Assembly: GCF_900096915.1 (NCBI RefSeq)
Contig: NZ_FMYK01000005.1
Span: 62,001 to 126,000, forward strand
Direction of reading: 5' to 3'
DNA from: Acinetobacter marinus
GTDB taxonomy: Bacteria; Pseudomonadota; Gammaproteobacteria; Pseudomonadales; Moraxellaceae
Length of the DNA: 64,000 bases
Within the stretch, counting starts at the first letter, position 1, and each line of letters begins with the position of its first letter. Positions 54,458 to 64,000 of the stretch are shown here, piece by piece. The notes below the pieces were generated by a model, which was given only the letters and a program-made list of their open reading frames with translations, ran no database searches and was not told the origin of the DNA. Both the position numbers and the translations under genes were made by a program.

Positions 54458-56623
54458 TCAACTGTACTGCCGGAATGGATTGTGTGACAGTCGGACTTTA
54501 ATGTCCTGCTCAGTTCGACCATTTTGTTGTGCATGTGCAACGATGTACTCAAACATATTCCGTTCTTGTTGTGCATACGGTGCAAGATAGATTTTCTGCA
54601 AATGTTTCACCATATCTTGACCATAATTTATATAAAAGCGTTTGCTATGCTCAGCATCGTACTGAATCACATCATCATTCCACTGTGTCACATAGACAAT
54701 GCGACATTCTTGTTCTTCCTTAAACGCCATATGTTTCATCAAATATCGAATCGGTAATAAAATTTCCGCCAACAATTCCGCTTGATCTTGTTGACCTTCA
54801 ACATCTTTTTTAATGGATTTATAGACTTGGCTGACCAACTGCTTTAGCTCTTCGAGCTTTACACTACAGTCTTTTTCGACCTGTTTAATGTACTGCTCGT
54901 ATTCTGCCCAATTTTTACTCTGCGCACGCCCTTCTTTTCGGCAGAATGTCCATTCTTCTCGATGCGCAACTTTGATGAGTTCTGAGTCCGAATCAAAATA
55001 AATACAGCGATATAGTGGCAACTTCATCTCAAGGCATTTTGGTTTTGCAATTTCTTTAATATTGTCTAAAGGTTCATCATTTTCTTTGACGGCTATTTCA
55101 TCTTTTGTAGAAATCTCACTGATCATACTTTTGCTATCTTTCAGTGCATCATTTTCTATTTTTTCTGAAATATTTGTCGTTCGAATATTATTGGTGATGC
55201 TATCTGATGAGAAATATTCATGATTTAAAACTAGACTTACGCCAGTTGCCTCTTTTTGCTCATTTTTTCCATAAAGTCTGAACTGATTGAGTGAGTCATG
55301 ATGAAAGGTAAAACAGCTAATAAATGCTTTATCCTCTGTACGCACATAGCGAGTATCTAAACCTAGAAAACGATTGAGCAAAGCACCTTCTGTCGGATCG
55401 TTCATCAAGTCAATCGTAGATAAGCGCATCGGACTAACCTGACCAAAGCCACAGGTTTCATTTGCAAGTAAAATTTTAGCAATGTCTGGAAGCGTATAAT
55501 GCGCAATCTCACCTTCATGGATTGGATCAATCAAAAGTAATTTTTTAATTTCGTCAACTTTATCAAATATTTCCAACCATCTTTTATGTGTTCTATGTTG
55601 TTGGATTTTTCTATAAATATATAGCGGATAAATCACTTTTTCGTAAGTTTTTCTTGAATGAATAGCTTTAATATTTTCCCAATGTTCAATAACCTGCGAA
55701 ATTTTACCAATTGATTTATAATATTTTGCTAATTCATACTGTGCTTCTGCGTAGGTTTTTGCATCATCAGACAGCAATATTCGACGTAAATACCCACAAT
55801 TGACTTTACTCGTTTGCGCAAAGTGTAAAAATGCCAAATTCCATTGCGCATATGCATAGTGTTTAGCAGAATCTTCTCGTTTTATAGTTTTATAGGCTTG
55901 CTCTGCTTCATCTAATTTTCCTTGCTGTTTATATAATATTCCCAAATTCATTTGGGCTTTAGCATAGCTTTCTTTACGATCTTCTCGTTTTATAGTTTTA
56001 TAGGCTTGCTCTGCTTCATCTAATTTTCCTTGCTGTTTATATAATACCCCCAAATTTAAGTGGGCTTTAACATAAGCTTCTTTATTATCTTCTCGTTTTA
56101 CCTGTTGATAGGCTTGCTCTGCTTCTGCTAACTTTCCATTTTCTTGATATAATAACCCTAAACTAAATTGGGATTTGGCATAAGCTTCTTTATTATCTTC
56201 TCGTTTTACCTGTTGATAGGCTTGCTCTGCTTCTGCTAACTTTCCATTTTCTTGATATAATAACCCTAAACTAAATTGGGATTTGGCATAAGCTTCTTTA
56301 TTATCTTCTCGCTTTACCTGTTGATAGGCTTGTTCTGCTTCATGTGACTTACCTTGTTCTTTATATAACATCCCTAAATATAATTGAGCTTTGCCGTACT
56401 TTTCCTTATCATCTTCTTGCTTTACATTCTTATAGGCTTGTTCAGCATCCTTGTTATTCCCCACATTCTCATACAGTAATCCCAATAATAACCATACTAC
56501 TGCTTGATGTTGCGCAGATAATTGATGGATGCTCTCTAATTGCTTAGTGGTCAATTCATAGTTCGGATTTTTCTCTATGCATCTTTCAATTTCCTCTGAT
56601 AGTTCTTTTACTGATAATGTCAT
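54458..56623 (-). CDS. TPR-repeat protein with DUF2971-like C-terminal domain
   Basis: 721 residues. Residues about 40-330 are TPR/Sel1-type helical repeats of 36 residues (LGLLYQENGKLAEAEQAYQ and variants). The C-terminal half contains IDLMNDPTEGALLNRFLG and AFISCFTFHHDSLNQFRLYG, then a region with EEQECRIVYVTQW. That pattern is the one seen in DUF2971 proteins. It has no signal peptide. The function is unknown; TPR arrays usually bind partner proteins. It follows the rpoC terminator on the same strand. Confidence 0.75.
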   Translation of the reverse strand: MTLSVKELSEEIERCIEKNPNYELTTKQLESIHQLSAQHQAVVWLLLGLLYENVGNNKDAEQAYKNVKQEDDKEKYGKAQLYLGMLYKEQGKSHEAEQAYQQVKREDNKEAYAKSQFSLGLLYQENGKLAEAEQAYQQVKREDNKEAYAKSQFSLGLLYQENGKLAEAEQAYQQVKREDNKEAYVKAHLNLGVLYKQQGKLDEAEQAYKTIKREDRKESYAKAQMNLGILYKQQGKLDEAEQAYKTIKREDSAKHYAYAQWNLAFLHFAQTSKVNCGYLRRILLSDDAKTYAEAQYELAKYYKSIGKISQVIEHWENIKAIHSRKTYEKVIYPLYIYRKIQQHRTHKRWLEIFDKVDEIKKLLLIDPIHEGEIAHYTLPDIAKILLANETCGFGQVSPMRLSTIDLMNDPTEGALLNRFLGLDTRYVRTEDKAFISCFTFHHDSLNQFRLYGKNEQKEATGVSLVLNHEYFSSDSITNNIRTTNISEKIENDALKDSKSMISEISTKDEIAVKENDEPLDNIKEIAKPKCLEMKLPLYRCIYFDSDSELIKVAHREEWTFCRKEGRAQSKNWAEYEQYIKQVEKDCSVKLEELKQLVSQVYKSIKKDVEGQQDQAELLAEILLPIRYLMKHMAFKEEQECRIVYVTQWNDDVIQYDAEHSKRFYINYGQDMVKHLQKIYLAPYAQQERNMFEYIVAHAQQNGRTEQDIKVRLSHNPFRQYS
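55859..56398 (-). repeat. Five 108-bp tandem repeats inside the TPR gene
   Basis: Codons 76-255 form five 36-residue units. Units two and three (56183-56290 and 56075-56182) encode identical protein and are nearly identical in DNA; the others have diverged. The array can plausibly gain or lose units by recombination. Confidence 0.85.
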
Positions 56624-56667
56624 GGTTCTTCCGAGCCTTATTTTATTTTCCTTACCTATCCTACAAC

Positions 56668-56695
56668 AAAAAAGAGCCCCGAAGGACTCTTTTTA
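56668..56695 (-). terminator. Terminator of the rpoBC operon
   Basis: A 7-bp stem with one G-U pair and a UUCG tetraloop, followed by six U on the minus strand, about 30 bp past the rpoC stop. Confidence 0.85.
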
Positions 56696-56724
56696 TTTCA
56701 ATGCTTTATTCCAATGTATAGCGC

Positions 56725-59700
56725 TTAAAACTGCTCTTCATTGAACGCTTGGCTTAAGGCTTGATCCACTTCAGAGAAGTCATTTACGAGCTCTTGTTCA
56801 GCGTCTTCAGCTTCTTGACGACGACGCTCCAAGTGATGCGCAAGACCTGTACCAGATGGAATCAAACGACCCACCACGACATTCTCTTTCAGACCACGTA
56901 GATCATCTTCTTTGCCCGTTACCGCAGCTTCAGTCAAGACACGTGTGGTTTCTTGGAACGATGCCGCAGAGATGAACGAGTCAGTCGACAATGATGCTTT
57001 GGTGATACCCATCAATTGACGTTCAAATTTCGCAGGGAATTTGTTTTGCGCCAATAGTGCTTGGTTTTCACCCACCACACGGATGTAATCGACTTGTTCG
57101 CCTTTGATAAAGCTCGAATCACCACCATCGGTAATTTCTACTTTACGGAGCATCTGACGTACGATCACTTCGATGTGCTTATCGTTGATTTTTACACCTT
57201 GTAAGCGGTAAACGTCTTGCACTTCATTGACGATGTAGTTGGTCAATGCCACTTCACCTTTCAGACGCAAGATGTCATGTGGGTTTTGTGGACCATCAGA
57301 CACTACTTCACCACGCTCTACACGCTCACCTTCGAACATGTTAATTTGACGCCATTTTGGAATCAATTCTTCATAGATCTCAGAACCATCATCAGGCGTG
57401 ATCACCAAACGGTTTTTACCTTTGGTTTCTTTACCAAAGCTCACCACACCAGAGATTTCTGCAAGGATTGCATGCTCTTTTGGCTTACGTGCTTCGAACA
57501 AGTCGGCAACACGTGGTAGACCACCGGTAATATCACGTGTACGTGACGATTCTTGTGGTACACGACCAATTACATCACCGACACCGATGGTTTCGCCATC
57601 ACGTACGGTCAAGATGGTATTTTGTGGCAAGAAGTAAAATTGCTCTTCGCCATCTACAGTATCCAAGACCACTGCAGGACGTAAGTCTTTACCAGATGCA
57701 GGACGTGAAGTCACAGGTAGAATCTCTACTGTGCTCATACCTGTTGCTTCATCGGTCTTCGATGTTGCAGTCACGCCATCAGCGATTTGGCTGAAACGTG
57801 CTTTACCCGCAACTTCGGTCACGAGTGGATGCGTATGCGGATCCCATGTTGCCACGATACCGCCAGCTTCGACTGCTTCACCATCTTTGATCAAGATCGA
57901 CGCACCATAAGGCACTTTATAACGCTCACGCTCACGACCGATCTCATCAGCAATACCAATCTCACCAGAACGAGAAGTCGTCACCAAGTGACCTTTGGCA
58001 TGTTGTACCGTCTTGATGTTGTGGAAACGTACCGTACCTTTGTTACGCACTTGTACGCTGTTCGCTGCCGAAGTTCGGCTCGCTGCACCACCAACGTGGA
58101 ATGTACGCATTGTCAACTGTGTACCTGGCTCACCAATCGACTGCGCTGCCATAACACCGACAGACTCACCTGGATTGACGATATGACCACGTGCAAGATC
58201 ACGACCATAACATTTCGCACAAACACCGAAGTCTGCTTCACAGGCAATCACTGAACGTACTTTCATTTCATCGACACCCGCTTCTTCTAAGCGTGCTGCC
58301 ATTTGCTCATCAATGAATGTGTTACGTGGGAATTTCACTTCGCCATCAATGATCACGTCTTCTGCAATCACACGACCAAGTACACGGTCACGTAATGGCT
58401 CGATCACGTCACCACCTTGAATCAGCGGCGTCATCACTAGACCGTCTAAAGTGCCACAATCTGGCTCAGTGATTACCAAGTCTTGCGCTACGTCAACCAA
58501 ACGACGAGTCAAGTAACCTGAGTTCGCAGTTTTCAGTGCGGTATCCGCCAAACCTTTACGTGCACCGTGAGTTGAGATGAAGTACTGAAGTACCGTCAAA
58601 CCTTCACGGAAGTTCGCTTTAATCGGCGTTTCAATGATCGAACCATCTGGTTTCGCCATCAAACCACGCATACCTGCAAGCTGACGAATCTGCGCCGCAC
58701 TACCACGGGCACCTGAATCAGACATCATGTAGATCGAGTTAAATGATTTTTGCTTCTCGTCTTCACCCTGTTTGTTTTTCACAGTGGTAAATGACAAGTT
58801 ATCCATCATCGCTTTGGCAACTTGGTCGTTGGTACGTGCCCAAATATCGACCACTTTGTTATAACGCTCACCCGCAGTCACAAAACCTTGTTCGAACTGT
58901 TGTTCGATTTCACGGACTTCAGCTTCTGCTTTGTCAATGATTTGGTCTTTAGTCGGTGGAATCACCATGTCTTCCATACCAACAGATACACCTGAGCGAG
59001 TCGCTTGACGGAAGCCCAAATACATCAATTGATCGGCAAAAATCACGGTATCTTTCAAACCGAGTTTACGGTAGCAAGAGTTGATCAACTTGGATAAGTT
59101 TTTCTTGGTCATTTCCACGTTGATTTCAGCAAAGCTGAGACCCGCAGGTACGACTTCCCAAAGCAAGCAACGACCTGGTGTGGTATCGACAACCAAAGTT
59201 TCTTGATGACGCTCACCTGATTCGCTGATCACTGTCTGATGCACACGTGCCTTCACACGAGCGTGCATTGCCACTTGACCAGTTGCGAGTGCACGGTTGA
59301 CTTCGTGAGTATCCGCAAACACCATACCTTCGCCTTTGGCATTCACCGCATCACGAGTGATGTAGTACAGACCCAAGACCACATCTTGAGAAGGCACGAT
59401 GATCGGCTCACCATTGGCAGGTGACAAGATGTTGTTGGTCGACATCATCAAGGCACGTGCTTCAAGCTGTGCTTCAAGTGTCAGTGGTACGTGTACCGCC
59501 ATTTGGTCACCGTCAAAGTCGGCGTTAAATGCGGTACAGACCAGCGGATGCAGACGAATCGCTTTACCTTCGATCAATACAGGCTCGAATGCTTGTAGAC
59601 CCAAACGGTGAAGTGTTGGCGCACGGTTCAACATCACAGGATGCTGACGAATCACGTGTGCAAGTACGTCCCAAACTTCTGGGGTTTCACGCTCAACCAT

Positions 59701-60912
59701 TTTCTTCGCAGCTTTAATGGTTGTTGCTTGACCAGTCGATTGTAGTTTGGCAAAGATAAATGGTTTGAATAGCTCAAGTGCCATTTTCTTCGGTAGACCA
59801 CACTGGTGCAAACGTAGTGTAGGACCTACGGTAATCACCGAACGACCAGAGTAATCGACACGCTTACCGAGCAAGTTCTGACGGAAACGACCTTGCTTAC
59901 CTTTGATCATATCTGCCAAAGATTTGAGTGGACGTTTGTTCGAACCCGTGATTGCACGACCACGACGACCGTTGTCGAGCAAGGCATCAACAGATTCTTG
60001 CAGCATCCGTTTTTCGTTACGCACGATGATGTCTGGTGCAGACAAATCAAGAAGACGTTTCAAACGGTTGTTACGGTTGATCACACGACGATAAAGATCG
60101 TTCAAGTCCGAAGTCGCAAAACGACCACCTTCAAGTGGAACCAACGGACGCAAATCTGGTGGAAGTACTGGCAATACATTCATTACCATCCACTCAGGTT
60201 TGTTGTTTGAATCTTTGAACGCTTCCATCAATTTCAAACGTTTAGACATTTTCTTGAGTTTAGTTTCAGAAGATGTCTGTGGAATTTCTTCACGTAAACG
60301 AGAAATTTCAGCTTCAAGATCGATATCTTTCAGCAAGTCTTGAACCGCTTCAGCACCCATTTTCGCTGCGAATTCATCACCATACTCTTCTAAAGCATTG
60401 TAATAATCTTCGTCAGTTAATAATTGGTACTTCTCAAGCGTGGTCATGCCCGGATCAGTCACGACATAAGATTCGAAATACAATACACGTTCGATATCAC
60501 GTAGTGTCATATCAAGTAATAGACCGATACGGGACGGTAATGATTTTAAGAACCAAATATGTGCAACTGGTGACGCAAGGTCGATGTGCCCCATACGCTC
60601 ACGACGTACTTTTGCAGTGGTAACTTCAACGCCACATTTTTCACAAATGACGCCTTTATATTTCATCCGCTTGTATTTACCACACAAGCATTCGTAATCT
60701 TTGACTGGTCCAAAGATTTTGGCACAGAACAAACCGTCACGTTCAGGCTTAAACGTACGGTAGTTGATGGTTTCAGGCTTTTTCACTTCGCCATGAGACC
60801 ATGATTTAATCACTTCAGGTGATGCTAAGCCAATACGGATACGATCAAACTCAAATGGTGTTTGACCATCGTTATCCGTTTTTTTGCGCATGATATCGAG
60901 CAAGTCTTTCAA
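56725..60912 (-). CDS. rpoC: RNA polymerase subunit beta'
   Basis: A complete 1395-residue subunit. The N-terminal zinc ribbon is CLCGKYKRMKYKGVICEKCG, the catalytic metal loop is NADFDGDQMAVH, and the second zinc site is around CEADFGVCAKCYGRDLA. The start codon is TTG at 60912, preceded by GGAG. It lies 155 bp downstream of rpoB; the gap holds REP-like hairpins. Confidence 0.98.
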   Translation of the reverse strand: MKDLLDIMRKKTDNDGQTPFEFDRIRIGLASPEVIKSWSHGEVKKPETINYRTFKPERDGLFCAKIFGPVKDYECLCGKYKRMKYKGVICEKCGVEVTTAKVRRERMGHIDLASPVAHIWFLKSLPSRIGLLLDMTLRDIERVLYFESYVVTDPGMTTLEKYQLLTDEDYYNALEEYGDEFAAKMGAEAVQDLLKDIDLEAEISRLREEIPQTSSETKLKKMSKRLKLMEAFKDSNNKPEWMVMNVLPVLPPDLRPLVPLEGGRFATSDLNDLYRRVINRNNRLKRLLDLSAPDIIVRNEKRMLQESVDALLDNGRRGRAITGSNKRPLKSLADMIKGKQGRFRQNLLGKRVDYSGRSVITVGPTLRLHQCGLPKKMALELFKPFIFAKLQSTGQATTIKAAKKMVERETPEVWDVLAHVIRQHPVMLNRAPTLHRLGLQAFEPVLIEGKAIRLHPLVCTAFNADFDGDQMAVHVPLTLEAQLEARALMMSTNNILSPANGEPIIVPSQDVVLGLYYITRDAVNAKGEGMVFADTHEVNRALATGQVAMHARVKARVHQTVISESGERHQETLVVDTTPGRCLLWEVVPAGLSFAEINVEMTKKNLSKLINSCYRKLGLKDTVIFADQLMYLGFRQATRSGVSVGMEDMVIPPTKDQIIDKAEAEVREIEQQFEQGFVTAGERYNKVVDIWARTNDQVAKAMMDNLSFTTVKNKQGEDEKQKSFNSIYMMSDSGARGSAAQIRQLAGMRGLMAKPDGSIIETPIKANFREGLTVLQYFISTHGARKGLADTALKTANSGYLTRRLVDVAQDLVITEPDCGTLDGLVMTPLIQGGDVIEPLRDRVLGRVIAEDVIIDGEVKFPRNTFIDEQMAARLEEAGVDEMKVRSVIACEADFGVCAKCYGRDLARGHIVNPGESVGVMAAQSIGEPGTQLTMRTFHVGGAASRTSAANSVQVRNKGTVRFHNIKTVQHAKGHLVTTSRSGEIGIADEIGRERERYKVPYGASILIKDGEAVEAGGIVATWDPHTHPLVTEVAGKARFSQIADGVTATSKTDEATGMSTVEILPVTSRPASGKDLRPAVVLDTVDGEEQFYFLPQNTILTVRDGETIGVGDVIGRVPQESSRTRDITGGLPRVADLFEARKPKEHAILAEISGVVSFGKETKGKNRLVITPDDGSEIYEELIPKWRQINMFEGERVERGEVVSDGPQNPHDILRLKGEVALTNYIVNEVQDVYRLQGVKINDKHIEVIVRQMLRKVEITDGGDSSFIKGEQVDYIRVVGENQALLAQNKFPAKFERQLMGITKASLSTDSFISAASFQETTRVLTEAAVTGKEDDLRGLKENVVVGRLIPSGTGLAHHLERRRQEAEDAEQELVNDFSEVDQALSQAFNEEQF

Positions 60913-61006
60913 TTTTTTTCTCCGTGTGTTGTGGAGATTTACACTTCACAACTGGGTCACAAATATTGTTTCTTAACTGAAATTGGGAATCTCTAATCCC
61001 CCTAAA

Positions 61007-61060
61007 TCCCCCTTTGTAAAGGGGGACTTGCTCCCCTCTTTAATAAAGAGGGGCTGGGGG
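61007..61060. repeat. REP-like double hairpin in the rpoB-rpoC gap
   Basis: Two perfect 9-bp hairpins: TCCCCCTTT/AAAGGGGGA (61007-61015, 61018-61026) and CCCCTCTTT/AAAGAGGGG (61033-61041, 61045-61053). They are enclosed by outer CCCCC (60998-61002) and GGGGG (61056-61060). They lie inside the rpoBC transcript. Confidence 0.75.
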
Positions 61061-61067
61061 AGATGTC

Positions 61068-64000
61068 TTAGTCACCATTTTTCAGTTCAATGTTGATACC
61101 TAAAGAACGGATCTCTTTGGTCAATACGTTGAATGACTCAGGCATACCTGGATCCATATAATGGTTACCATCAACGATGTTCTTATAGATACGGGTACGA
61201 CCTTCGACGTCATCTGACTTGACTGTCAACATCTCTTGAAGGGTATACGCAGCGCCATAAGCCTCAAGTGCCCAGACTTCCATCTCACCGAAACGCTGAC
61301 CACCGAATTGTGCTTTACCACCAAGCGGTTGTTGCGTCACTAATGAGTAAGAACCAGTCGAACGTGCATGCATCTTGTCATCCACCAAGTGGTTGAGTTT
61401 GAGCATGTACATATAACCCACAGTCACAGGACGATCAAACTTATCACCTGTACGACCATCGAACAACTCAACTTGACCTGTACGTGAGTAGCTTGCAAGT
61501 TCTAGTAACTCTTTGATCTGACCTTCTTCTGCACCGTCAAATACAGGGGTTGCTAGTGGGACACCACCACGCAAGTTGCCTGCAAGTTTTAGCACTTCTT
61601 CATCAGTCAAGCTATCCAGATTTTCTTGTGCACCGCCAACTTTGTTGTAGATCTTGTCTAAGAAGTCACGTAGATCTGCCATCGCACGTTGTTGCTTGAT
61701 CATCTTGTCGATTTGTTCGCCCAAGCCTTTAGCCGCTAGACCCAAATGCGTTTCAAGAATCTGACCCACGTTCATACGTGATGGTACACCGAGTGGGTTT
61801 AACACCACATCTACAGGCACGCCATTGGCATCGTGTGGCATGTCTTCAACTGGCAAGATGTTAGATACAACACCTTTGTTACCATGACGACCCGCCATCT
61901 TATCACCCGGTTGGATACGACGTTTCACAGCCAAGTAGACTTTAACGACTTTGAGTACACCGTGAGTAAGCTCATCACCTTGTGCGATTTTGCGTTTTTT
62001 CTCAGCGAATTTCTCATCAATCTCTTGGCTCTTCTCTTGTAAGAATGCCAAGATTTGATTCATACGCTCAGCAACTTCTTCATCATTGGCTTGAACTTCT
62101 TTTAATTCAACCAACTCAAGACCAGATAAGAAGTCCGCAGTCAACTTATCGCCACGTTTGGTGGTACCGCCACCGTTTGAAGTTTGACCATCCAGTAGGC
62201 GGATCATACGTTCACGTGCAGCTTCTTCGAAGATTTTGAATTCTTCTTTCAAGTCTTTGCGATAGGCATCCAGCTGTGCTTTTTCGATTGCCAAGGCACG
62301 TTCGTCTTTTTCCACGCCATCACGGGTAAAGACTTGTACATCGATAATGGTACCCTTAGTGCCTGACGGTACACGTAAAGAAGAATCTTTCACGTCTGCC
62401 GCTTTTTCACCGAAGATTGCACGAAGCAATTTTTCTTCAGGAGTCAGTTGTGTTTCACCTTTTGGTGTCACTTTACCGACGAGGATATCACCTGCAGTCA
62501 CTTCTGCACCGATGTAGACAATACCTGACTCATCGAGTTTAGACAGTGCTGCTTCACCCACGTTTGGAATATCGGCAGTAATTTCTTCTGAGCCCAATTT
62601 GGTATCACGTGCAACACATGACAATTCTTGGATGTGAATCGACGTCAAACGATCTTCTTGCACCACACGTTCTGATAATAAGATCGAGTCCTCGAAGTTA
62701 TAACCATTCCACGTCATGAATGCGACGCGCATGTTTTGACCGAGTGCCAATTCACCCATATCCGTTGATGGACCATCCGCCAAGATATCGCCACGTGCAA
62801 CTTCATCGCCTTGATTGACAATAATGTTTTGGTTGATACAGGTGTTTTGGTTCGAACGGGTGTATTTGATCAAGTTGTAGATATCTACACCTGCTTCACC
62901 AGCGACCATTTCATCTTCGTGAACACGGATCACGATACGAGAAGCATCCACGTAGTCGATCTTACCGCCACGATTTGCGATGACACAGACACCTGAGTCA
63001 CGTGCGACGTGACGTTCCATGCCTGTACCAACAAGTGGCTTATCCGCACGGAGTGTCGGCACAGCCTGACGTTGCATGTTTGAACCCATCAATGCACGGT
63101 TGGCATCATCGTGTTCAAGGAATGGAATCAATGACGCTGCAACAGAAACCACCTGCTGTGGTGAAACATCCATATGCGTCACTTTTTCAGGCGGCATACG
63201 CACGAATTCACCTTGATGACGTACAGACACCACTTCATCCGTAAATGCGCCTTTGGCATCTACCGCAGAGTCTGCTTGCGCAATCACAGTGCCCACTTCT
63301 TCAATCGCAGAGAGGTATTCAATCTCATCAGTGACTGCACCATCAACCACTTTACGATAAGGGGTTTCTAAGAAACCGAAATCGTTGGTTTTAGCATAGA
63401 CAGACAACGAGTTGATCAAGCCAATGTTTGGACCTTCAGGCGTTTCAATCGGACAGACACGACCATAATGGGTTTGATGTACGTCACGTACTTCAAAGCC
63501 TGCACGTTCACGGGTCAAACCACCTGGCCCAAGTGCTGATACACGACGTTTGTGCGTGATCTCAGACAATGGATTGTTTTGATCCATAAATTGTGACAAT
63601 TGGCTTGAACCAAAGAATTCTTTAATCGCCGCAGCCACAGGCTTGGCATTGATCAAATCTTGTGGTGACAAGTTATCGGTTTCAGCTTGAGAAAGACGCT
63701 CTTTCACCGCACGTTCAACACGTACTAGACCAACACGGAATTGGTTTTCTGTCATTTCACCGACAGAACGGACACGACGGTTACCCAAGTGATCGATATC
63801 ATCGACTTCACCTTTACCGTTACGGATCTCAACCAATGTACGCATCACATCGATGATGTCATCATTAGACAACACACCTTCGACTTGACGTGATTTGTGA
63901 TCTGTACCGACGTCATAAGGACGACCCAAACGACGGTTAAACTTCATACGACCAACTGGTGACAAGTCATAGCGTTCTGGGCTAAAGAACAAGTTCCCAA
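61068..64000 (-). CDS. rpoB: RNA polymerase subunit beta, C-terminal part
   Basis: 977 residues of RpoB up to the right edge; the N-terminal part lies outside the window (frame open through 64000, reading GNLFFSPERYDL). Visible are the rifampicin-pocket region (SSQLSQFMDQNNPLSEITHK, RRVSALGPGGLTRERAGFE), conserved GDKMAGRHGNKG, and the C-terminal GGKAQFGGQRFGEMEVWALE. The rifampicin cluster residues look wild-type by eye. It stops 155 bp before rpoC. Confidence 0.98.
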   Translation of the reverse strand, partial: GNLFFSPERYDLSPVGRMKFNRRLGRPYDVGTDHKSRQVEGVLSNDDIIDVMRTLVEIRNGKGEVDDIDHLGNRRVRSVGEMTENQFRVGLVRVERAVKERLSQAETDNLSPQDLINAKPVAAAIKEFFGSSQLSQFMDQNNPLSEITHKRRVSALGPGGLTRERAGFEVRDVHQTHYGRVCPIETPEGPNIGLINSLSVYAKTNDFGFLETPYRKVVDGAVTDEIEYLSAIEEVGTVIAQADSAVDAKGAFTDEVVSVRHQGEFVRMPPEKVTHMDVSPQQVVSVAASLIPFLEHDDANRALMGSNMQRQAVPTLRADKPLVGTGMERHVARDSGVCVIANRGGKIDYVDASRIVIRVHEDEMVAGEAGVDIYNLIKYTRSNQNTCINQNIIVNQGDEVARGDILADGPSTDMGELALGQNMRVAFMTWNGYNFEDSILLSERVVQEDRLTSIHIQELSCVARDTKLGSEEITADIPNVGEAALSKLDESGIVYIGAEVTAGDILVGKVTPKGETQLTPEEKLLRAIFGEKAADVKDSSLRVPSGTKGTIIDVQVFTRDGVEKDERALAIEKAQLDAYRKDLKEEFKIFEEAARERMIRLLDGQTSNGGGTTKRGDKLTADFLSGLELVELKEVQANDEEVAERMNQILAFLQEKSQEIDEKFAEKKRKIAQGDELTHGVLKVVKVYLAVKRRIQPGDKMAGRHGNKGVVSNILPVEDMPHDANGVPVDVVLNPLGVPSRMNVGQILETHLGLAAKGLGEQIDKMIKQQRAMADLRDFLDKIYNKVGGAQENLDSLTDEEVLKLAGNLRGGVPLATPVFDGAEEGQIKELLELASYSRTGQVELFDGRTGDKFDRPVTVGYMYMLKLNHLVDDKMHARSTGSYSLVTQQPLGGKAQFGGQRFGEMEVWALEAYGAAYTLQEMLTVKSDDVEGRTRIYKNIVDGNHYMDPGMPESFNVLTKEIRSLGINIELKNGD

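Noticed and set aside
55859..56398. CRISPR-like array
   Set aside because: The 108-bp units are in-frame protein repeats without spacers.
57787..58254. 155-codon ORF antisense to rpoC
   Set aside because: A shadow of the conserved rpoC frame; Thr/Arg/Cys-rich product without motifs.

Overview
The window looks like a chromosomal segment from a gammaproteobacterium of the Moraxellaceae, most probably Acinetobacter. This is inferred from the protein sequences and gene neighbourhoods: ssb after a YajR-like exporter, atpIBEFHAGDC, fadBA, zur-znuCB opposite znuA, phoBR, and rpoBC with a TTG-started rpoC. It also fits the moderately AT-rich DNA. No database search was possible, so the species is not named. 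No tRNA, rRNA, CRISPR array or intact insertion sequence was found.

Layout. 1-5 kb: the end of a YajR-like exporter, ssb, an arginase-family gene broken by a stop codon, a quinone oxidoreductase and an AraC regulator. A candidate small RNA or attenuated leader lies upstream of the AraC gene. 5-8 kb: small housekeeping genes (nicotinamidase, YbaK, OsmC, pirin). 8.5-10.9 kb: an AT-rich RloC-like anticodon nuclease gene split by a frameshift at a run of seven A, which is the clearest accessory island. 11-20 kb: guaA, an array of hairpin repeats, and the complete ATP synthase operon with a recognisable promoter. 20-24 kb: the zinc-uptake regulon (znuA, zur, znuC, znuB) with a Zur box, then a DsbA/FrnE-type thioredoxin-fold protein. 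24-30 kb: two small unknown genes (one interrupted by UGA), a secreted protein, an ABC exporter, an MHS-family permease and a lipoprotein.

30-42 kb: the beta-oxidation pair fadBA, avtA, a lipoprotein and a LapA-like protein. These are followed by riboflavin genes ribE and ribD flanking an orphan D12-class adenine methylase, a divergent LysR/MFS pair, and nrdR. 42-48 kb: a DUF4198 protein behind a Fur-like dyad, an SDR/TetR divergent pair around a perfect inverted repeat, and phoBR behind a Pho-box-like sequence. 48-51.5 kb: an AlkB-like dioxygenase, an AT-rich three-gene toxin-antitoxin-like cassette with its own operator, and an AraC-MGMT alkylation-repair fusion. 51.7-54.4 kb: a lipoprotein sulfatase overlapping a lipoprotein formylglycine-generating enzyme. 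54.4-56.6 kb: a TPR/DUF2971-like protein with near-identical 108-bp repeats. 56.7-64 kb: rpoC and most of rpoB, separated by a REP-like repeat.

Most of the window is ordinary core genome. The points worth following up are the split RloC-like nuclease, the candidate small RNA with a CU-rich seed, the toxin-antitoxin-like trio, the exported sulfatase/FGE pair, the interrupted genes, and the hairpin repeats at guaA/atp and inside rpoBC.
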